A stretch of DNA of 64,000 nt from Rhodococcoides kyotonense (lineage in GTDB: Bacteria > Actinomycetota > Actinomycetes > Mycobacteriales > Mycobacteriaceae). The position numbers and the translations under genes were made by a program. The notes below the pieces were generated by a model, which saw only the letters and a list, made by a program, of their open reading frames with translations, did no database searches and was not told the DNA's origin. This document shows positions 16,981 to 28,653 of the stretch, piece after piece. Location: positions 1-64,000 of the forward strand of contig NZ_FZOW01000010.1 of the NCBI RefSeq assembly GCF_900188125.1, read 5' to 3'. How positions within the stretch are numbered: the stretch's first letter is position 1; the number at the start of each line of letters is the position of its first letter.

Positions 16981-18300
16981 ATGGGCATTGTCCAGCGCTT
17001 CGAGCGAAAATTGCAGGGAGCTGTCGGTGACGTGTTCGCCCGTGTTTTCGGCGGCGGTGTCGTTCCACAGGAAGTGGAGGCAGCGCTGCAACAGGAGGCA
17101 TCCGATCGGGTTCGCCCGCTCGACGGTGGCCATTACCTCGCACCGAACAGTTATGTGATCACCATCAACAGTTCCGATCACGAAGAACTTGCCGCCGACC
17201 GTGACCTCACCGTGAAGGCGTTCTCCCGTCACCTCGGCGACTACATCCGCGATCAGGGATGGCAGACGTACGGCGACGTGGTGGTGCGCTTCGAACCGTC
17301 ACCTACTTTGCACACCGGGCAGTTTCGGGCCAGTGGTTCGGTCGATCCCGATGTGGGACGATCACCCACTGCAACCGCACCACCTCCGCGCCCGTCAGCC
17401 CCACCCCAGTCGACATCAGGAGCCGGCCCCATGACGCAGAACTCAGGCTACGACCCGCAACGCGATCCGGCTGACGGCTCTCGCCAGGATCCGCGGGCAC
17501 GCGGCGGCTACCCGGCCCCTGGCCAGGACCCTCGTTACGCGCAGCAGAACGGGTACGACGCACCGGCACGCGACCAGGGCTACCGGAACGGTGCCGCGTA
17601 CCCGGGCAACGCACCTGCCGACGATCGATACGATCCGCAGTCGTACAACCAGGGCTCGTACGACCAGCAGCAGCCGTACGGCCAGCAGGCGTATTCGGAT
17701 CAGAACTACGCCGAACAGGGTTACCAAGACCAGGGCTACCAGGACCAGGGCTACGGCCAGCAGGCATACGCAGACCAGGGTTACGACCAGCAGGCCTATT
17801 CGGATCAGGGCTACGGCCAGCAGGCATACGCAGACCAGGGCTACGACCAGCAGGCGTACACCGGCCAGGGCTACGACCAGCAGGCATACGACCAGCCCGG
17901 TCGTCAGGGCGGCTACCAGCAGCCTGCTTACGACTACCCACCCCAGCAGCAGGGCGGCTACCAGCAGGGCGGCGGCTACCGCTACGACGAGCCCGCCTAC
18001 GGCGAGAGTCAGGGACTGTCCGCGACGCTGCAGCTCGAGGACGGAAGCGGCCGCTACTTCCAGCTCCGTCACGGACAGAACATCATCGGTCGCGGACAGG
18101 ACGCGCAGTTCCGTCTCCCCGACACCGGTGTCTCACGTCGCCACGTCGAGATTCGCTGGGACGGACGCGTCGCGATGCTGTCCGACCTGGGCTCGACCAA
18201 CGGCACCACCGTCAACGGCGCACCGGTACAGGACTGGCAGTTGGCCGACGGTGACGTCATCCGCGCCGGACACTCCGAGATCTTGGTCCGCATCGTTTAA
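16981..18300 (+). CDS. fhaA: FHA-domain protein FhaA (DUF3662 + tyrosine/glutamine-rich linker + FHA)
   Basis: A 439-residue cytoplasmic phosphothreonine reader that in mycobacteria binds phosphorylated MviN/MurJ and regulates peptidoglycan precursor flipping. Residues 1-125 form the DUF3662 domain ([33 protein letters not shown]). Residues about 221-341 are low-complexity, dominated by Gly, Tyr, Gln and Asp in repeats such as [10 protein letters not shown]. The FHA domain fills 345-439, with the conserved [19 protein letters not shown] and [10 protein letters not shown] motifs. GGAGGAGAGG precedes the ATG. It heads the cell-wall operon fhaA-fhaB-pstP-rodA-pbpA-pknA-pknB, whose kinases and phosphatase set the phosphorylation state it reads. 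Confidence 0.96.
   Translation: MGIVQRFERKLQGAVGDVFARVFGGGVVPQEVEAALQQEASDRVRPLDGGHYLAPNSYVITINSSDHEELAADRDLTVKAFSRHLGDYIRDQGWQTYGDVVVRFEPSPTLHTGQFRASGSVDPDVGRSPTATAPPPRPSAPPQSTSGAGPMTQNSGYDPQRDPADGSRQDPRARGGYPAPGQDPRYAQQNGYDAPARDQGYRNGAAYPGNAPADDRYDPQSYNQGSYDQQQPYGQQAYSDQNYAEQGYQDQGYQDQGYGQQAYADQGYDQQAYSDQGYGQQAYADQGYDQQAYTGQGYDQQAYDQPGRQGGYQQPAYDYPPQQQGGYQQGGGYRYDEPAYGESQGLSATLQLEDGSGRYFQLRHGQNIIGRGQDAQFRLPDTGVSRRHVEIRWDGRVAMLSDLGSTNGTTVNGAPVQDWQLADGDVIRAGHSEILVRIV
17690..17890 (+). repeat. In-frame 66-nt/22-residue tandem repeat in fhaA linker
   Basis: Near-identical units of about 66 nt encode two 11-residue halves of the form QGY[GD]QQAY[ATS][DG]. Unit starts are seen near 17749, 17815 and a partial near 17870. 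The repeat keeps the reading frame, so length change by slippage would alter linker length without destroying the FHA domain. Confidence 0.8.
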
Positions 18301-18452
18301 ACGGCCCCACCAGTATGGTGATCTCCACACGCAGCTTCACCCTAGGATGCTGCGTGAGACGCCGTGTCTGCACGAAGACACGGTCACGCGGGCCGATTCG
18401 GGGCTCGTCCCGCCGTGAATGACGAAGATGGTGGCGAAGGAGGTGGACGGCT

Positions 18453-18913
18453 GTGCAGGGATTGATTCTGCAGCTGACCCGAGCGGGTTTTCTACTCTTG
18501 CTCTGGTTCTTCGTCTGGGCCGTCCTTCGGACTCTCCGTAGCGACATCTACGCAGCGTCCGGCATGCGGATGCCAGCACGGTACTCGGGAGGCTCGAAAG
18601 TGCTCCCGTCGTTCTCCAAGCAGAAGGTTGCCAAGAATCTAGTGGTGACTCAGGGCGGTCTCGCCGGTACCCGAATCTCGCTCGGCACGCAGCCGGTTCT
18701 CATCGGCCGCGCCGACGATTCCACGCTCGTACTGACCGACGACTACGCGTCGACCAGGCATGCGCGTATCTCTCCTCGGGGCGGTGATTGGTACGTCGAG
18801 GATCTCGGTTCGACCAACGGCACCTACCTGGACCGCGCCAAGGTCACCACGGCCGTCCGTGTCCCGCTGGGCACCCCGGTGCGCGTCGGCAAGACCGTGA
18901 TCGAGCTGCGCCC

Positions 18914-18917
<4 letters not shown>
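18453..18917 (+). CDS. fhaB: Membrane-anchored FHA-domain protein FhaB (FipA)
   Basis: A 154-residue protein with one N-terminal membrane helix (LTRAGFLLLLWFFVWAVL, residues 8-25) and a C-terminal cytoplasmic FHA domain (residues 65-154) bearing LIGRADDSTLVL, STRHARI and GSTNGTYLD. In mycobacteria it is a substrate of the kinases encoded downstream and links FtsZ with FtsQ under stress. The GTG start at 18453 follows AAGGAGG by 9 nt. Its stop overlaps the pstP start (GTGA), giving coupled translation. It follows fhaA by 152 nt, which is long enough for an internal promoter. Confidence 0.95.
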
Positions 18918-20346
<1,429 letters not shown>

Positions 20347-20347
<1 letters not shown>

Positions 20348-21804
20348 TGAGCTCCAATCCATCTGCGGGGGCGTCCTTTCCGAGTCCGCCGGGAGGTTTC
20401 GCTCCTGCGCCGGTGCAGTCGAACCGTCGCAACGTCGAGTTGCTGCTCCTCGGTGCCGCCGTCCTGATCACGACGTTGTCGCTGATCCTGGTCGAGGCGA
20501 GCCAGGAGCAGGCCATCACGTGGGACATCGCGAAGTACGGAGTGGCGTATCTCGCTCTGGTCACCGTGGCGCACTTGGCGGTTCGACGGTTCGCGCCGTA
20601 CGCCGACCCGTTGTTGCTGCCGATCGTGGCGTTGCTGAACGGTCTTGGCCTGGTCCTCATTCACCGACTCGACCTCGCCGATCAGCAGACGGCTGCGTAT
20701 CTGGGACAAGAGATTCCGTCGCCCGACGCCACCCAACAGGTGCTGTGGACGACGCTGGCCATCGCCGGTTTCATCGCGTTGCTCGTGCTGCTCAGGGACT
20801 ACCGCACGTTGGCCCGCTACAGCTACACCGTCGGTTTGGCCGGCCTCGTGCTGCTGGCCATCCCGGCGATCCTGCCGTCGGCGTTCTCCGAGGTCAACGG
20901 TTCGAAGATCTGGATTCGCCTGCCCGGCTTCAGCATTCAGCCCGGTGAATTCGCCAAGATCCTGTTGTTGATCTTCTTCGCGTCGCTGCTCGTCGCGAAG
21001 CGCGAATTGTTCACCACGGCAGGCAAACACGTTCTCGGGATGGACTTCCCTCGCGCACGCGACCTGGGCCCGATTCTGCTGGTCTGGATCGTGTCGGTCG
21101 GTGTTCTCGTGTTCGAGAAGGACCTCGGTACGTCGCTGCTGATCTTCGGCACGGTGCTGGTCATGATCTACATCGCCACCGAACGCGTCGGCTGGCTGAT
21201 CATCGGCTTCGGTCTGCTGTTGGTCGGCTTCCTGTTCGCGTACCAGGTGTTCGGGCACGTCAAGATTCGTACCGACACGTGGCTGCACCCGTTCGACGAC
21301 TACAACGACACCGGGTACCAGATCGTGCAGTCGATGTTCAGTTTCGCGACCGGCGGACTGGCAGGCACCGGCCTCGGCAGTGGACGGCCGTCGCAAGTTC
21401 CGTTCGCCAAGACCGACTTCATCATCGCCACCGTCGGTGAGGAACTCGGCCTGATCGGTCTGGCTGCGGTCCTGATCCTGTACCTGATCTTCATCATTCG
21501 TGGTCTTCGGACCGCGCTCGCCGTCCGTGACAGTTTCGGCAAGCTGCTCGCCGCGGGACTGTCGTTCACTATTGCGATCCAGCTGTTCGTCGTCGTCGGT
21601 GGCGTCACCAAACTCATCCCGCTGACCGGCCTGACGACGCCCTACCTGTCGTACGGAGGATCTTCCCTGCTCGCCAACTATCTGCTGCTCGCGCTTCTGA
21701 TCAAGATCTCCGACGCCGCACGTGAACCCGCGACGCCGAAGAAGAAGCCGGCTCCTGCCGCGCCGATCGCAGAAGCACCGACCGAGATGGTGAAGCGCCC
21801 GTGA
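20347..21804 (+). CDS. rodA: SEDS-family peptidoglycan glycosyltransferase RodA
   Basis: A 485-residue polytopic protein of the FtsW/RodA/SpoVE family, which polymerises lipid II during elongation with the partner transpeptidase encoded next. The N-terminal 35 residues are cytoplasmic and Pro/Ser-rich; about ten to twelve hydrophobic segments follow. Conserved family stretches include VNGSKIWIRLPGFSIQPGEF near residue 190, EKDLGTSLL, and the C-terminal signature GLTTPYLSYGGSSLLANY near 430. It is tightly packed: its ATG overlaps the pstP stop and its stop overlaps the pbpA GTG. Confidence 0.96.
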
Positions 21805-23288
21805 ACACTCCACTTCGGCGCGTATCCATCGCCGTCATGGTGATGGTCGTCGCTCTTCTCGCCAACGCCACGTACCTGCAGGTCATCAAGGCCGACGACC
21901 TGCGCAGCGATCCGCGGAACTCACGCGTGCTGCTCGACGAGTACTCGCGACAGCGCGGTCAGATCTCGGCAGGCGGCCAGGTCCTCGCCGCGTCCGTGCC
22001 GACCGACGACCGGTACAAGTACCTACGCGCGTATCCGCCGAACCCGCTGGCGACGTCGAGCCCGTTGGCGAACGCCCCGGTCACCGGCTTCTACTCGATG
22101 CTGTTCTCGAGCAGCGGCCTCGAGCGCAGCGAGGACGAGGTCCTCAACGGATCCGACGATCGCCTGTTCGGACGACGACTGTTCGACCTGATCTCCGGCC
22201 GGGATCCACGCGGCGGCAACGTCGTCACGACGATCGATCCCGTCGTGCAGCAGGTCGCCTACGACCAGCTCACGTCGCGCGGGTACACCGGCGCAGTCGT
22301 CGCGATCGAGCCGTCGACCGGAAACATCCTCGCGATGGCGTCGACCCCCAGCTACGACCCCAACACGCTCGCCAGCCACGACGGCGAACAGACCACCGCG
22401 GCGTGGGACGAGTTGAACGCCGATCCGAGCAAGCCGCTGCTGAACCGAGCGATCTCGGCGACGTACCCACCCGGGTCGACGTTCAAGGTCCTCGTCACCG
22501 CGGCTGCCCTCGAAGAAGGTGCGACGCCCGACGACCAATTGACGGCCGCGCCGAACATCACGCTGCCCGGTACCGAGACGACCCTCGAGAACTACAACGG
22601 CAGCACGTGCGGCGGTGCGCCGACCGCGTCGTTGCGTGAAGCGTTCGCCCGCTCGTGCAACACCGCTTTCGTCGAACTCGGCATCAAGACCGGCGCCGAC
22701 GCGCTGCGTGACACGGCGTCGGCGTTCGGGATCGGCAGCGAGACGACGTCGGTGCCGCTTCCCGTCGCGGACAGCACGATCGGTTCCATTCCCGACGACG
22801 CGGCACTCGGCCAGTCGAGCATCGGCCAGCGTGACGTCGCACTGACTCCGTTGCAGGATGCGATCATCGCCGCGACGGTCGCCAACGGCGGTGTCCGGAT
22901 GGCCCCGCACATGGTCTCTCAGCTCCAATCCCCCGACCTGTCCGACCTGGCCACGACCACTCCGCAGTCGGAGGGTCAGGCGATCAGCCCGGAAACCGCC
23001 GCGACGCTGACGTCACTGATGGTCGGCGCCGAGAACAACGCCGGTTCCGAAGGCAAGATCCCGGGCGTTCAGATCGCGTCGAAGACCGGCACTGCCGAGC
23101 ACGGAACCGATCCCCGGAACACGCCGCCACATGCGTGGTACATCGGGTTCGCACCTGCGGACAACCCGAAGATCGCGATCGCCGTCATCGTCGAGGACGG
23201 TGGCGACAGGGCACTCGCCGCGACGGGTGGCTCGGTGGCCGCTCCCGTCGGTCGAGCCGTCATCGCGGCCGGATTGCAGGGGAGGTGA
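21801..23288 (+). CDS. pbpA: Class B penicillin-binding protein PbpA (transpeptidase)
   Basis: A 495-residue DD-transpeptidase with an uncleaved N-terminal membrane anchor (residues 7-25, [20 protein letters not shown]) and a periplasmic penicillin-binding domain. The three active-site motifs are present: STFK (in [10 protein letters not shown] near 224), SCN ([10 protein letters not shown] near 289) and KTG (ASKTGTAEH near 431). It cross-links peptidoglycan made by RodA and in mycobacteria is a PknB-regulated septal and elongation enzyme. Translation starts at GTG 21801, overlapping the rodA stop. Confidence 0.96.
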   Translation: MNTPLRRVSIAVMVMVVALLANATYLQVIKADDLRSDPRNSRVLLDEYSRQRGQISAGGQVLAASVPTDDRYKYLRAYPPNPLATSSPLANAPVTGFYSMLFSSSGLERSEDEVLNGSDDRLFGRRLFDLISGRDPRGGNVVTTIDPVVQQVAYDQLTSRGYTGAVVAIEPSTGNILAMASTPSYDPNTLASHDGEQTTAAWDELNADPSKPLLNRAISATYPPGSTFKVLVTAAALEEGATPDDQLTAAPNITLPGTETTLENYNGSTCGGAPTASLREAFARSCNTAFVELGIKTGADALRDTASAFGIGSETTSVPLPVADSTIGSIPDDAALGQSSIGQRDVALTPLQDAIIAATVANGGVRMAPHMVSQLQSPDLSDLATTTPQSEGQAISPETAATLTSLMVGAENNAGSEGKIPGVQIASKTGTAEHGTDPRNTPPHAWYIGFAPADNPKIAIAVIVEDGGDRALAATGGSVAAPVGRAVIAAGLQGR

Positions 23289-23295
23289 CGAAAGA

Positions 23296-24717
23296 ATGCC
23301 GTTGAGCAACGGTGCGCTCATCGCGCAGCGATACCGACTGATCCGTCTCATCGCCACCGGCGGTATGGGACAGGTCTGGGAGGCGATGGACTCGCGCCTC
23401 GACCGCAAGGTCGCGGTCAAGGTTCTCAAGGCCGAGTTCTCCGAGGACCCGGAGTTCTTGCAGCGCTTCCGGTTCGAGGCTCGAACCACAGCGCAGCTCA
23501 ACCACTCGGGCATCGCGGGGGTCTACGACTACGGCGAGACCCGCGACGAAGCAGGCGAGTCGCTGGCGTACCTCGTCATGGAACTCGTCAACGGCGAACC
23601 ACTCAACGCGGTCCTCGGCCGGATCGGACGACTCCCGCTCGGTCATGCCCTCGACATGCTCGAGCAGACCGGTCGTGCGCTGCAGGTTGCGCACTCGGCC
23701 GGCGTCGTGCACCGCGACGTCAAGCCCGGCAACATCATGATCACGCCTGCAGGACAGGTCAAGATCACCGACTTCGGCATCGCGAAGGCCGTCGACGCGT
23801 CCCCGGTCACCAAGACCGGCATGGTGATGGGCACCGCCCAGTACATCGCCCCCGAACAGGCACTCGGCAGTGAAGCGACCGCGGCCAGCGACGTCTACTC
23901 GCTCGGAGCCGTCGGATACGAAGCGCTGTCCGGTCAGCGGCCGTTCACCGGTGAAGGTGCCTTGACGGTCGCGATGAAGCACGTCCGCGAGATGCCCGCG
24001 CCGCTTCCGACGGATCTTCCGCCGCATGTACGTGAGCTCATCGAGATCACGATGGCCAAGGATCCCGTCGCACGTTATTCCAACGGCGGCGAGTTCGCCG
24101 ACGCGGTCGCCGCGGTCCGTGCAGGCCGTCGTCCTCCCGCCCCTGGCAACGGACGCGGCCCTGGCACCGGTCGCGTGATGATGCCGGGCGTCGTAGCCCC
24201 GTCGAGCACGCAGATGATGCCGACGTCGCAGAACCAGTACACCGGGCCGCAGACAGGTTCCGCCGAACCCACGCCTCCGGAGAAGTCCGGCATGACGAGT
24301 GCTCAGAAGGCACTCGCGTGGGGTGGTGCCGGCCTGCTGATACTCGCTCTGCTGATCGGTGGTTTCGTATTGTTGAACGGGCCGGACGACACCCCTGCCC
24401 CGTTCACTCCCCCGACGTCGACGACGCTTCCGACCACCACGACGACCACTGTCGAACCGACGACCGAGCCACCGACGACCCGGCCGACGACGACGACCGA
24501 GGAACCGACGACCACCACCGAGCCGCCGACCACGACACCTGAACCGACCACGACGACGCCGCAACCGACGACCACGACGGTTGCGCCGACGACCACGACG
24601 GGTGGCTTCACACTGCCCAGCTTCACGTTGCCGTCGCTCCCCGGTGCAGGCGACGAAGAGAGTCCCGGCGAACTCGAGAACCCCTTCCTCATGCCAGATC
24701 GACAAGGACAGCGATGA
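23296..24717 (+). CDS. pknA: Ser/Thr protein kinase PknA
   Basis: A 473-residue Hanks-type kinase. The kinase domain (about 10-275) has the glycine loop [12 protein letters not shown], the VAVKVL lysine, catalytic loop [19 protein letters not shown] and an activation loop with [17 protein letters not shown]. One membrane helix ([19 protein letters not shown] near 340) separates it from an outer tail that is almost only Thr, Pro and Glu. It lacks PASTA domains, as expected for PknA. Start ATG 23296 has GGGGAGG about 10 nt upstream, within the end of pbpA. The stop overlaps the pknB ATG by 4 nt. Confidence 0.96.
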   Translation: MPLSNGALIAQRYRLIRLIATGGMGQVWEAMDSRLDRKVAVKVLKAEFSEDPEFLQRFRFEARTTAQLNHSGIAGVYDYGETRDEAGESLAYLVMELVNGEPLNAVLGRIGRLPLGHALDMLEQTGRALQVAHSAGVVHRDVKPGNIMITPAGQVKITDFGIAKAVDASPVTKTGMVMGTAQYIAPEQALGSEATAASDVYSLGAVGYEALSGQRPFTGEGALTVAMKHVREMPAPLPTDLPPHVRELIEITMAKDPVARYSNGGEFADAVAAVRAGRRPPAPGNGRGPGTGRVMMPGVVAPSSTQMMPTSQNQYTGPQTGSAEPTPPEKSGMTSAQKALAWGGAGLLILALLIGGFVLLNGPDDTPAPFTPPTSTTLPTTTTTTVEPTTEPPTTRPTTTTEEPTTTTEPPTTTPEPTTTTPQPTTTTVAPTTTTGGFTLPSFTLPSLPGAGDEESPGELENPFLMPDRQGQR

Positions 24718-26633
24718 CGACTCCCCGCAATCTCTCCTCCCGGTACGAGCTGGGCGAGATTCTCGGCTTCGGCGGCATGTCCGAGGTCCATCTGGCGCGC
24801 GACGAACGGCTCGACCGTGACGTCGCGATCAAGGTCCTGCGCGCCGATCTCGCGCGTGATCCTACGTTCTACCTGCGGTTCCGTCGTGAAGCGCAGAACG
24901 CCGCAGCACTCAATCATCCCGCGATCGTCGCCGTCTACGACACCGGCGAGGCCGAGACCGAAGCGGGCCCACTGCCGTTCATCGTCATGGAGTACGTCGA
25001 CGGGCACACGTTGCGCGACATCGTGCGCGCGGAAGGCCCGATGGCGCCGCGCCGTGCGATGGAAGTAATCGCCGACGTCTGTGCCGCGCTCGATTTCAGC
25101 CACCGCAACGGCATCGTGCACCGCGACGTCAAGCCGGCGAACGTCATGATCAACCTCGCAGGCGCGGTCAAGGTCATGGACTTCGGTATCGCCCGTGCCA
25201 TCGCCGACAGCTCCAGCCCGATGACGCAGACCGCAGCAGTGATCGGCACCGCGCAGTACCTCTCGCCCGAACAGGCCAGAGGCGAGCAGGTCGACGCTCG
25301 GTCCGACGTCTATTCGCTCGGCTGCGTGCTGTTCGAGATCCTCACCGGCGAACCGCCGTTCAAGGGTGACTCGCCGGTTGCAGTCGCCTACCAGCATGTG
25401 CGGGAGGATCCGCAGCTACCGTCGCGCGTCAACCCATCGGTGCCGCGTGAACTCGACTCCATCATCTTGAAGGCGATGGCGAAGAACCCGGCGAACCGGT
25501 ACCAGACGGCAGCCGAGATGCGGACCGACCTCGTGCGGGTTCTCGGCGGACAGCGCCCGAGTGCGCCGACCGTCATGAACGACGAGGACCGCACGACGAT
25601 CCTCGGTTCCATGGACGCGCGTCAGCCCCGGTCCGACGAGCCGCGCACGGTGACTGGATCCGGCGGACGCCACTCCGACGGCGACGAGGAGCCGAAGCGT
25701 CGCGGACTCCGTATCGCACTGATTGCCATCGCGGCGATCGTCGTCATCGGAATCGTCGGTGCGTTCCTGTGGTCGCTCGGACCCGGATCCAGCCCCGACC
25801 GCGTCGCGATCCCCGACGTCACCAACCTGTCCTCGTCCGACGCCGAATCCCGACTCCTCGAGGCCGACCTGCGCGTCGCCATCCAGGAGAAGCCCGACGC
25901 GACCGTCGCCGCAGGCAACGTCATCACTACCCGTCCCGGCGCGGGGTCGGAAGTGGACTCCAAGAGCACCGTCAACCTCGAGGTCTCCACAGGCCCAGAA
26001 CAGGTTCAGGTCCCTCAACTGAGCGGCAAGACGCAGCAGCAGGCGGCCCAGGCGCTGTCCGCGCTGGGCCTCGAGCTCGACGGAACCGTCGGACGCGCCG
26101 CGTCGACACCGGAGAACCTCGACAAGGTCGTCGAGCAGAATCCGTCGTCGGGAGTGGGAATCACGGTCGGTTCGGCCGTGCGCATCACCCTCGGCAGCGG
26201 ACCGGCTCAGATCCGCGTGCCCGACGTCGTCGGACAGCAGCTCGACGTCGCACAACCGAACATCGAAGGTGCCGGATTCAAGGTCGAGGTCGAGAACATC
26301 GACTCGAGCCAACCCGTCGGGCAGGTCGTGTCGACGTCACCCGCAGGTGGGTCCAGCGCGACCGAGGGCGACACGATCACGCTTCGCGTCTCCAACGGCG
26401 ACAAGATCCCGATGCCCGACCTGCTCGGACTGACGCCGTCGCAGGCCAGGGACGCCCTCGAAGGAGCAGGCTGGACGGGAACGGCGTCGAACATCACCTC
26501 GACGAACCAGAGCACGCTCGACCCGACGCTCGTCGGGAAGGTCGTCAATCAGGCCGAGCCGGCCGGGTCGGAGATCACGAAGACCCAGAGCATCGGCATC
26601 AGTGTCGGAACGTTGGGCATACCGCCTCGGTGA
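24714..26633 (+). CDS. pknB: PASTA-domain Ser/Thr protein kinase PknB
   Basis: A 639-residue transmembrane kinase that senses muropeptides or lipid II and phosphorylates CwlM, FhaA, MviN and division proteins. Kinase motifs: [40 protein letters not shown], and activation loop [18 protein letters not shown] membrane helix ([20 protein letters not shown] near residue 335) is followed by four PASTA repeats: starting at [44 protein letters not shown] and [14 protein letters not shown]. Last gene of the cell-wall operon, followed by a very long hairpin. Confidence 0.97.
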   Translation: MTTPRNLSSRYELGEILGFGGMSEVHLARDERLDRDVAIKVLRADLARDPTFYLRFRREAQNAAALNHPAIVAVYDTGEAETEAGPLPFIVMEYVDGHTLRDIVRAEGPMAPRRAMEVIADVCAALDFSHRNGIVHRDVKPANVMINLAGAVKVMDFGIARAIADSSSPMTQTAAVIGTAQYLSPEQARGEQVDARSDVYSLGCVLFEILTGEPPFKGDSPVAVAYQHVREDPQLPSRVNPSVPRELDSIILKAMAKNPANRYQTAAEMRTDLVRVLGGQRPSAPTVMNDEDRTTILGSMDARQPRSDEPRTVTGSGGRHSDGDEEPKRRGLRIALIAIAAIVVIGIVGAFLWSLGPGSSPDRVAIPDVTNLSSSDAESRLLEADLRVAIQEKPDATVAAGNVITTRPGAGSEVDSKSTVNLEVSTGPEQVQVPQLSGKTQQQAAQALSALGLELDGTVGRAASTPENLDKVVEQNPSSGVGITVGSAVRITLGSGPAQIRVPDVVGQQLDVAQPNIEGAGFKVEVENIDSSQPVGQVVSTSPAGGSSATEGDTITLRVSNGDKIPMPDLLGLTPSQARDALEGAGWTGTASNITSTNQSTLDPTLVGKVVNQAEPAGSEITKTQSIGISVGTLGIPPR

Positions 26634-26646
26634 GGCAGCTCTGCAG

Positions 26647-26692
26647 CTCGTGAGTGTTTATGTATAGAGGGCTATACATAAACACTCACGAG
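26647..26692. terminator. Very long AT-rich perfect palindrome between convergent pknB and trpG
   Basis: Two 21-nt arms, 26647-26667 and 26672-26692, are perfectly complementary around the loop AGGG. The arms begin CTCGTGAGTGTTTATG. It lies 13 nt after the pknB stop and 11 nt beyond the trpG stop on the other strand, so a bidirectional terminator is the simplest role. There is no flanking T-run. Confidence 0.75.
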
Positions 26693-26703
26693 GGGCGTAG
26701 CCA

Positions 26704-27360
26704 CTAGGCATGCACGGCCGGCGCAGCCGCACTCGCGACCTGCGCTTCGAGCTCACGCACCAGCGCGTCGTCCACCTTCAGGCCACATACTTCGAGCCAG
26801 TTGGCCAGCATTCGGTGCCCGCCCTCGGTCAGGATCGATTCCGGGTGGAACTGGACACCGTGGATGGGCAGCTCACAATGACGCATCGCCATGACCAGAC
26901 CCGAATCGGTAAGCCCGGTCACCTCGAGGACGTCAGGAATGGTGTCCGCCAGCACCGTCAGCGAGTGGTATCTCGTCGCCGTGAACGGCTCGTTCAGTCC
27001 CGCAAGGACGCCGACACCGGAGTGATGGACCTTGCTGGTCTTGCCGTGCAGCAGTTCGGGGGCGCGATCGACCGTGCCACCGAACGAGGCACCGATGGCC
27101 TGATGTCCGAGACACACACCGAGCAGAGGCGTCTCCGCACGCGCAGCAGCAGCGACCAGATCCATCGTGGCGCCCGCGCGCTGCGGAGTACCGGGTCCGG
27201 GACTGAGCAGAATGCCGTCGAACTTCTCGGCGACGGCGTCGCGGTCGGCAAGCCGATCGTCGTCGTTGCGCCACACGGTCGCGTCGACCCCCAACTGACC
27301 GAGATACTGGACGAGGTTGAAGACGAAGCTGTCGTAGTTGTCGACGACCAGGATGCGCAT
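26704..27360 (-). CDS. trpG: Glutamine amidotransferase of anthranilate/aminodeoxychorismate synthase (TrpG/PabA)
   Basis: A 218-residue class I glutamine amidotransferase that passes ammonia to TrpE or PabB. It starts with MRILVVDNYDSFVFNLVQYL and has the oxyanion loop LLSPGPGTPQRAG, the nucleophile elbow LLGVCLGHQAIG with Cys near residue 85, and the His-Glu pair in GVQFHPESIL near 182. Full length for the family. In mycobacteria the orthologue sits in the same place facing pknB. Because the partner subunit is not in the window, tryptophan and folate roles cannot be separated; a dual-use subunit is likely. Confidence 0.93.
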   Translation of the reverse strand: MRILVVDNYDSFVFNLVQYLGQLGVDATVWRNDDDRLADRDAVAEKFDGILLSPGPGTPQRAGATMDLVAAAARAETPLLGVCLGHQAIGASFGGTVDRAPELLHGKTSKVHHSGVGVLAGLNEPFTATRYHSLTVLADTIPDVLEVTGLTDSGLVMAMRHCELPIHGVQFHPESILTEGGHRMLANWLEVCGLKVDDALVRELEAQVASAAAPAVHA

Positions 27361-27398
27361 ACGGCCAGGATAGGCGAGCGGGTAAACCGCCCCCCACG

Positions 27399-28151
27399 TC
27401 ACCTCACGGGCTGTGCGTAGCGCGTGCGCACGACGCCGGTGTACCCAGGGACTGTCAGGTCGTCCGCGGCTGTCGCGTCGTAGCCGAGCCCGTACCGCAG
27501 CGCATACTGCTGGAACACCCGCACACCGCGATTGTTCTCGAGCGCCGCGGTGAGTCGAGCCGGATCCCCGAGCGCCGTCACGACGTACGGCGGACTGTAC
27601 GTACGGCCACCGAGCAACAGCGTGTTCCCGATGCACCGGGGTGCGATCTCGCTGACTATCCGCTGGTCCTGCATCGCGATGGCCGACGCGCCACCCGTCC
27701 ACAGTGCGTTGAGCACACTCTGTACGTCCTGTTGATGAACGACGAGATCGTTGGGCGCCGCGCCCGACGCGTATCGGCCGTCGGCACCGCGTGGCGCATC
27801 GGTCAGGGTGACGACGACGCCTGCTCCCGATTCGGGATTCAGCCCGGCTGCGCCGCTCAGTGCCTCGGATTTCGCGAGCGCGTCGCCGACTTCGGCGTCC
27901 TGCGCGCCTGCGGCACTCTGAAGCTCCTCGAGTCGACGGGTCAGATCGGCGCGAGCCGTGTCCGCGTCGTCGGTGCTGCTCTGGGCGCTGCGTACGAGAT
28001 CGGATATCCGTGTCGTGTCGGACCTGCGGATTTCGTCGCCCGAGGAGAGCTGACGCGTCGTCGCCAACAGAATTCCGACGACGACACAGACGACGACCAC
28101 CATGATCTGCCAGACACGGTCGGTCAGGCGCGCTCGACGACGGTCGGTCAT
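27399..28151 (-). CDS. DUF881 family membrane-anchored protein
   Basis: A 250-residue protein with a basic N-terminus (MTDRRRARLTDRVW), one membrane helix (IMVVVVCVVVGILLATT, residues 16-32), an Ala/Asp-rich coiled-coil segment (about 50-95) and an extracellular DUF881 domain including VVVTLTDAP, NDLVVHQQDVQSVLNALW and a conserved Cys in APRCIGNTLLL. Orthologues lie between trpG and crgA in mycobacteria and are thought to belong to the division/envelope set, but the biochemical role is unknown. The start is placed at ATG 28151, which begins the usual basic cytoplasmic head; a 22-codon extension is possible. Confidence 0.88.
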   Translation of the reverse strand: MTDRRRARLTDRVWQIMVVVVCVVVGILLATTRQLSSGDEIRRSDTTRISDLVRSAQSSTDDADTARADLTRRLEELQSAAGAQDAEVGDALAKSEALSGAAGLNPESGAGVVVTLTDAPRGADGRYASGAAPNDLVVHQQDVQSVLNALWTGGASAIAMQDQRIVSEIAPRCIGNTLLLGGRTYSPPYVVTALGDPARLTAALENNRGVRVFQQYALRYGLGYDATAADDLTVPGYTGVVRTRYAQPVR

Positions 28152-28291
28152 GGCTGAAGTCCGGTGCTCTCCCGTGTGAATCTCCTGCGCTAGCGTGTAC
28201 TGGACGAGTGTCGGCACGTGCGGCGCTCACCTTTGAGAACAGACGCTACCCGCTCGAGTGTGCATGGGCCCGTCCACAACTTGTCCCAAGG

Positions 28292-28300
28292 TTGTCCACA
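28292..28300 (+). promoter_or_regulatory. DnaA-box-like site upstream of crgA
   Basis: TTGTCCACA matches the actinobacterial DnaA-box form and lies 45 nt before the crgA start. A weaker CGTCCACA is at 28271-28278. Both point opposite to the four boxes downstream. Confidence 0.5.
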
Positions 28301-28344
28301 GGCCGGGCCCCACCTACGAGCAACGACGACGAAGAGGTTCGGAC

Positions 28345-28608
28345 ATGCCCAAATCGAAGGTTCGCAAGAAGAAGGACTACTCCATCGCGCCCGGGACACG
28401 TACTCCCGGAGCCGTGAAAGCGGGTCCGTCGAGCACCCTCTACGTGTCGGTGATGCTGGGATTCATGCTGGTAGGGCTCTTGTGGCTGCTGGTGTACTAC
28501 TTGGCAGCCGACGACCTCGCATGGATGAACGCGCTCGGTGCCTGGAACTTCCTGATCGGTTTCGGCTTCATGGTCGTCGGACTCGTCATGACCATGAGAT
28601 GGCGATGA
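28345..28608 (+). CDS. crgA: Cell division protein CrgA
   Basis: An 87-residue protein with a basic cytoplasmic head ([12 protein letters not shown]) and two membrane helices (about 32-52 and 66-84) separated by a short loop with [13 protein letters not shown]. This is the standard CrgA architecture; CrgA interacts with FtsZ, FtsQ, FtsI and PBPs and helps place or stabilise the divisome. GAAGAGG lies 8 nt before the ATG. The next gene follows by 45 nt and begins inside a pair of DnaA boxes. Confidence 0.94.
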   Translation: MPKSKVRKKKDYSIAPGTRTPGAVKAGPSSTLYVSVMLGFMLVGLLWLLVYYLAADDLAWMNALGAWNFLIGFGFMVVGLVMTMRWR

Positions 28609-28653
28609 TCCCGACCCCTTCATCCCAAGTTACACACATGTCATTCATCAACA

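Noticed and set aside
17690-17890. Regular repeats that might suggest a CRISPR array
   Set aside because: The repeats are in frame within fhaA, have no unique spacers and encode QGYGQQAY units.
24418-24600. ACG/ACC-rich tandem pattern
   Set aside because: It is the Thr/Pro-rich outer tail of PknA, in frame, not a separate repeat element.
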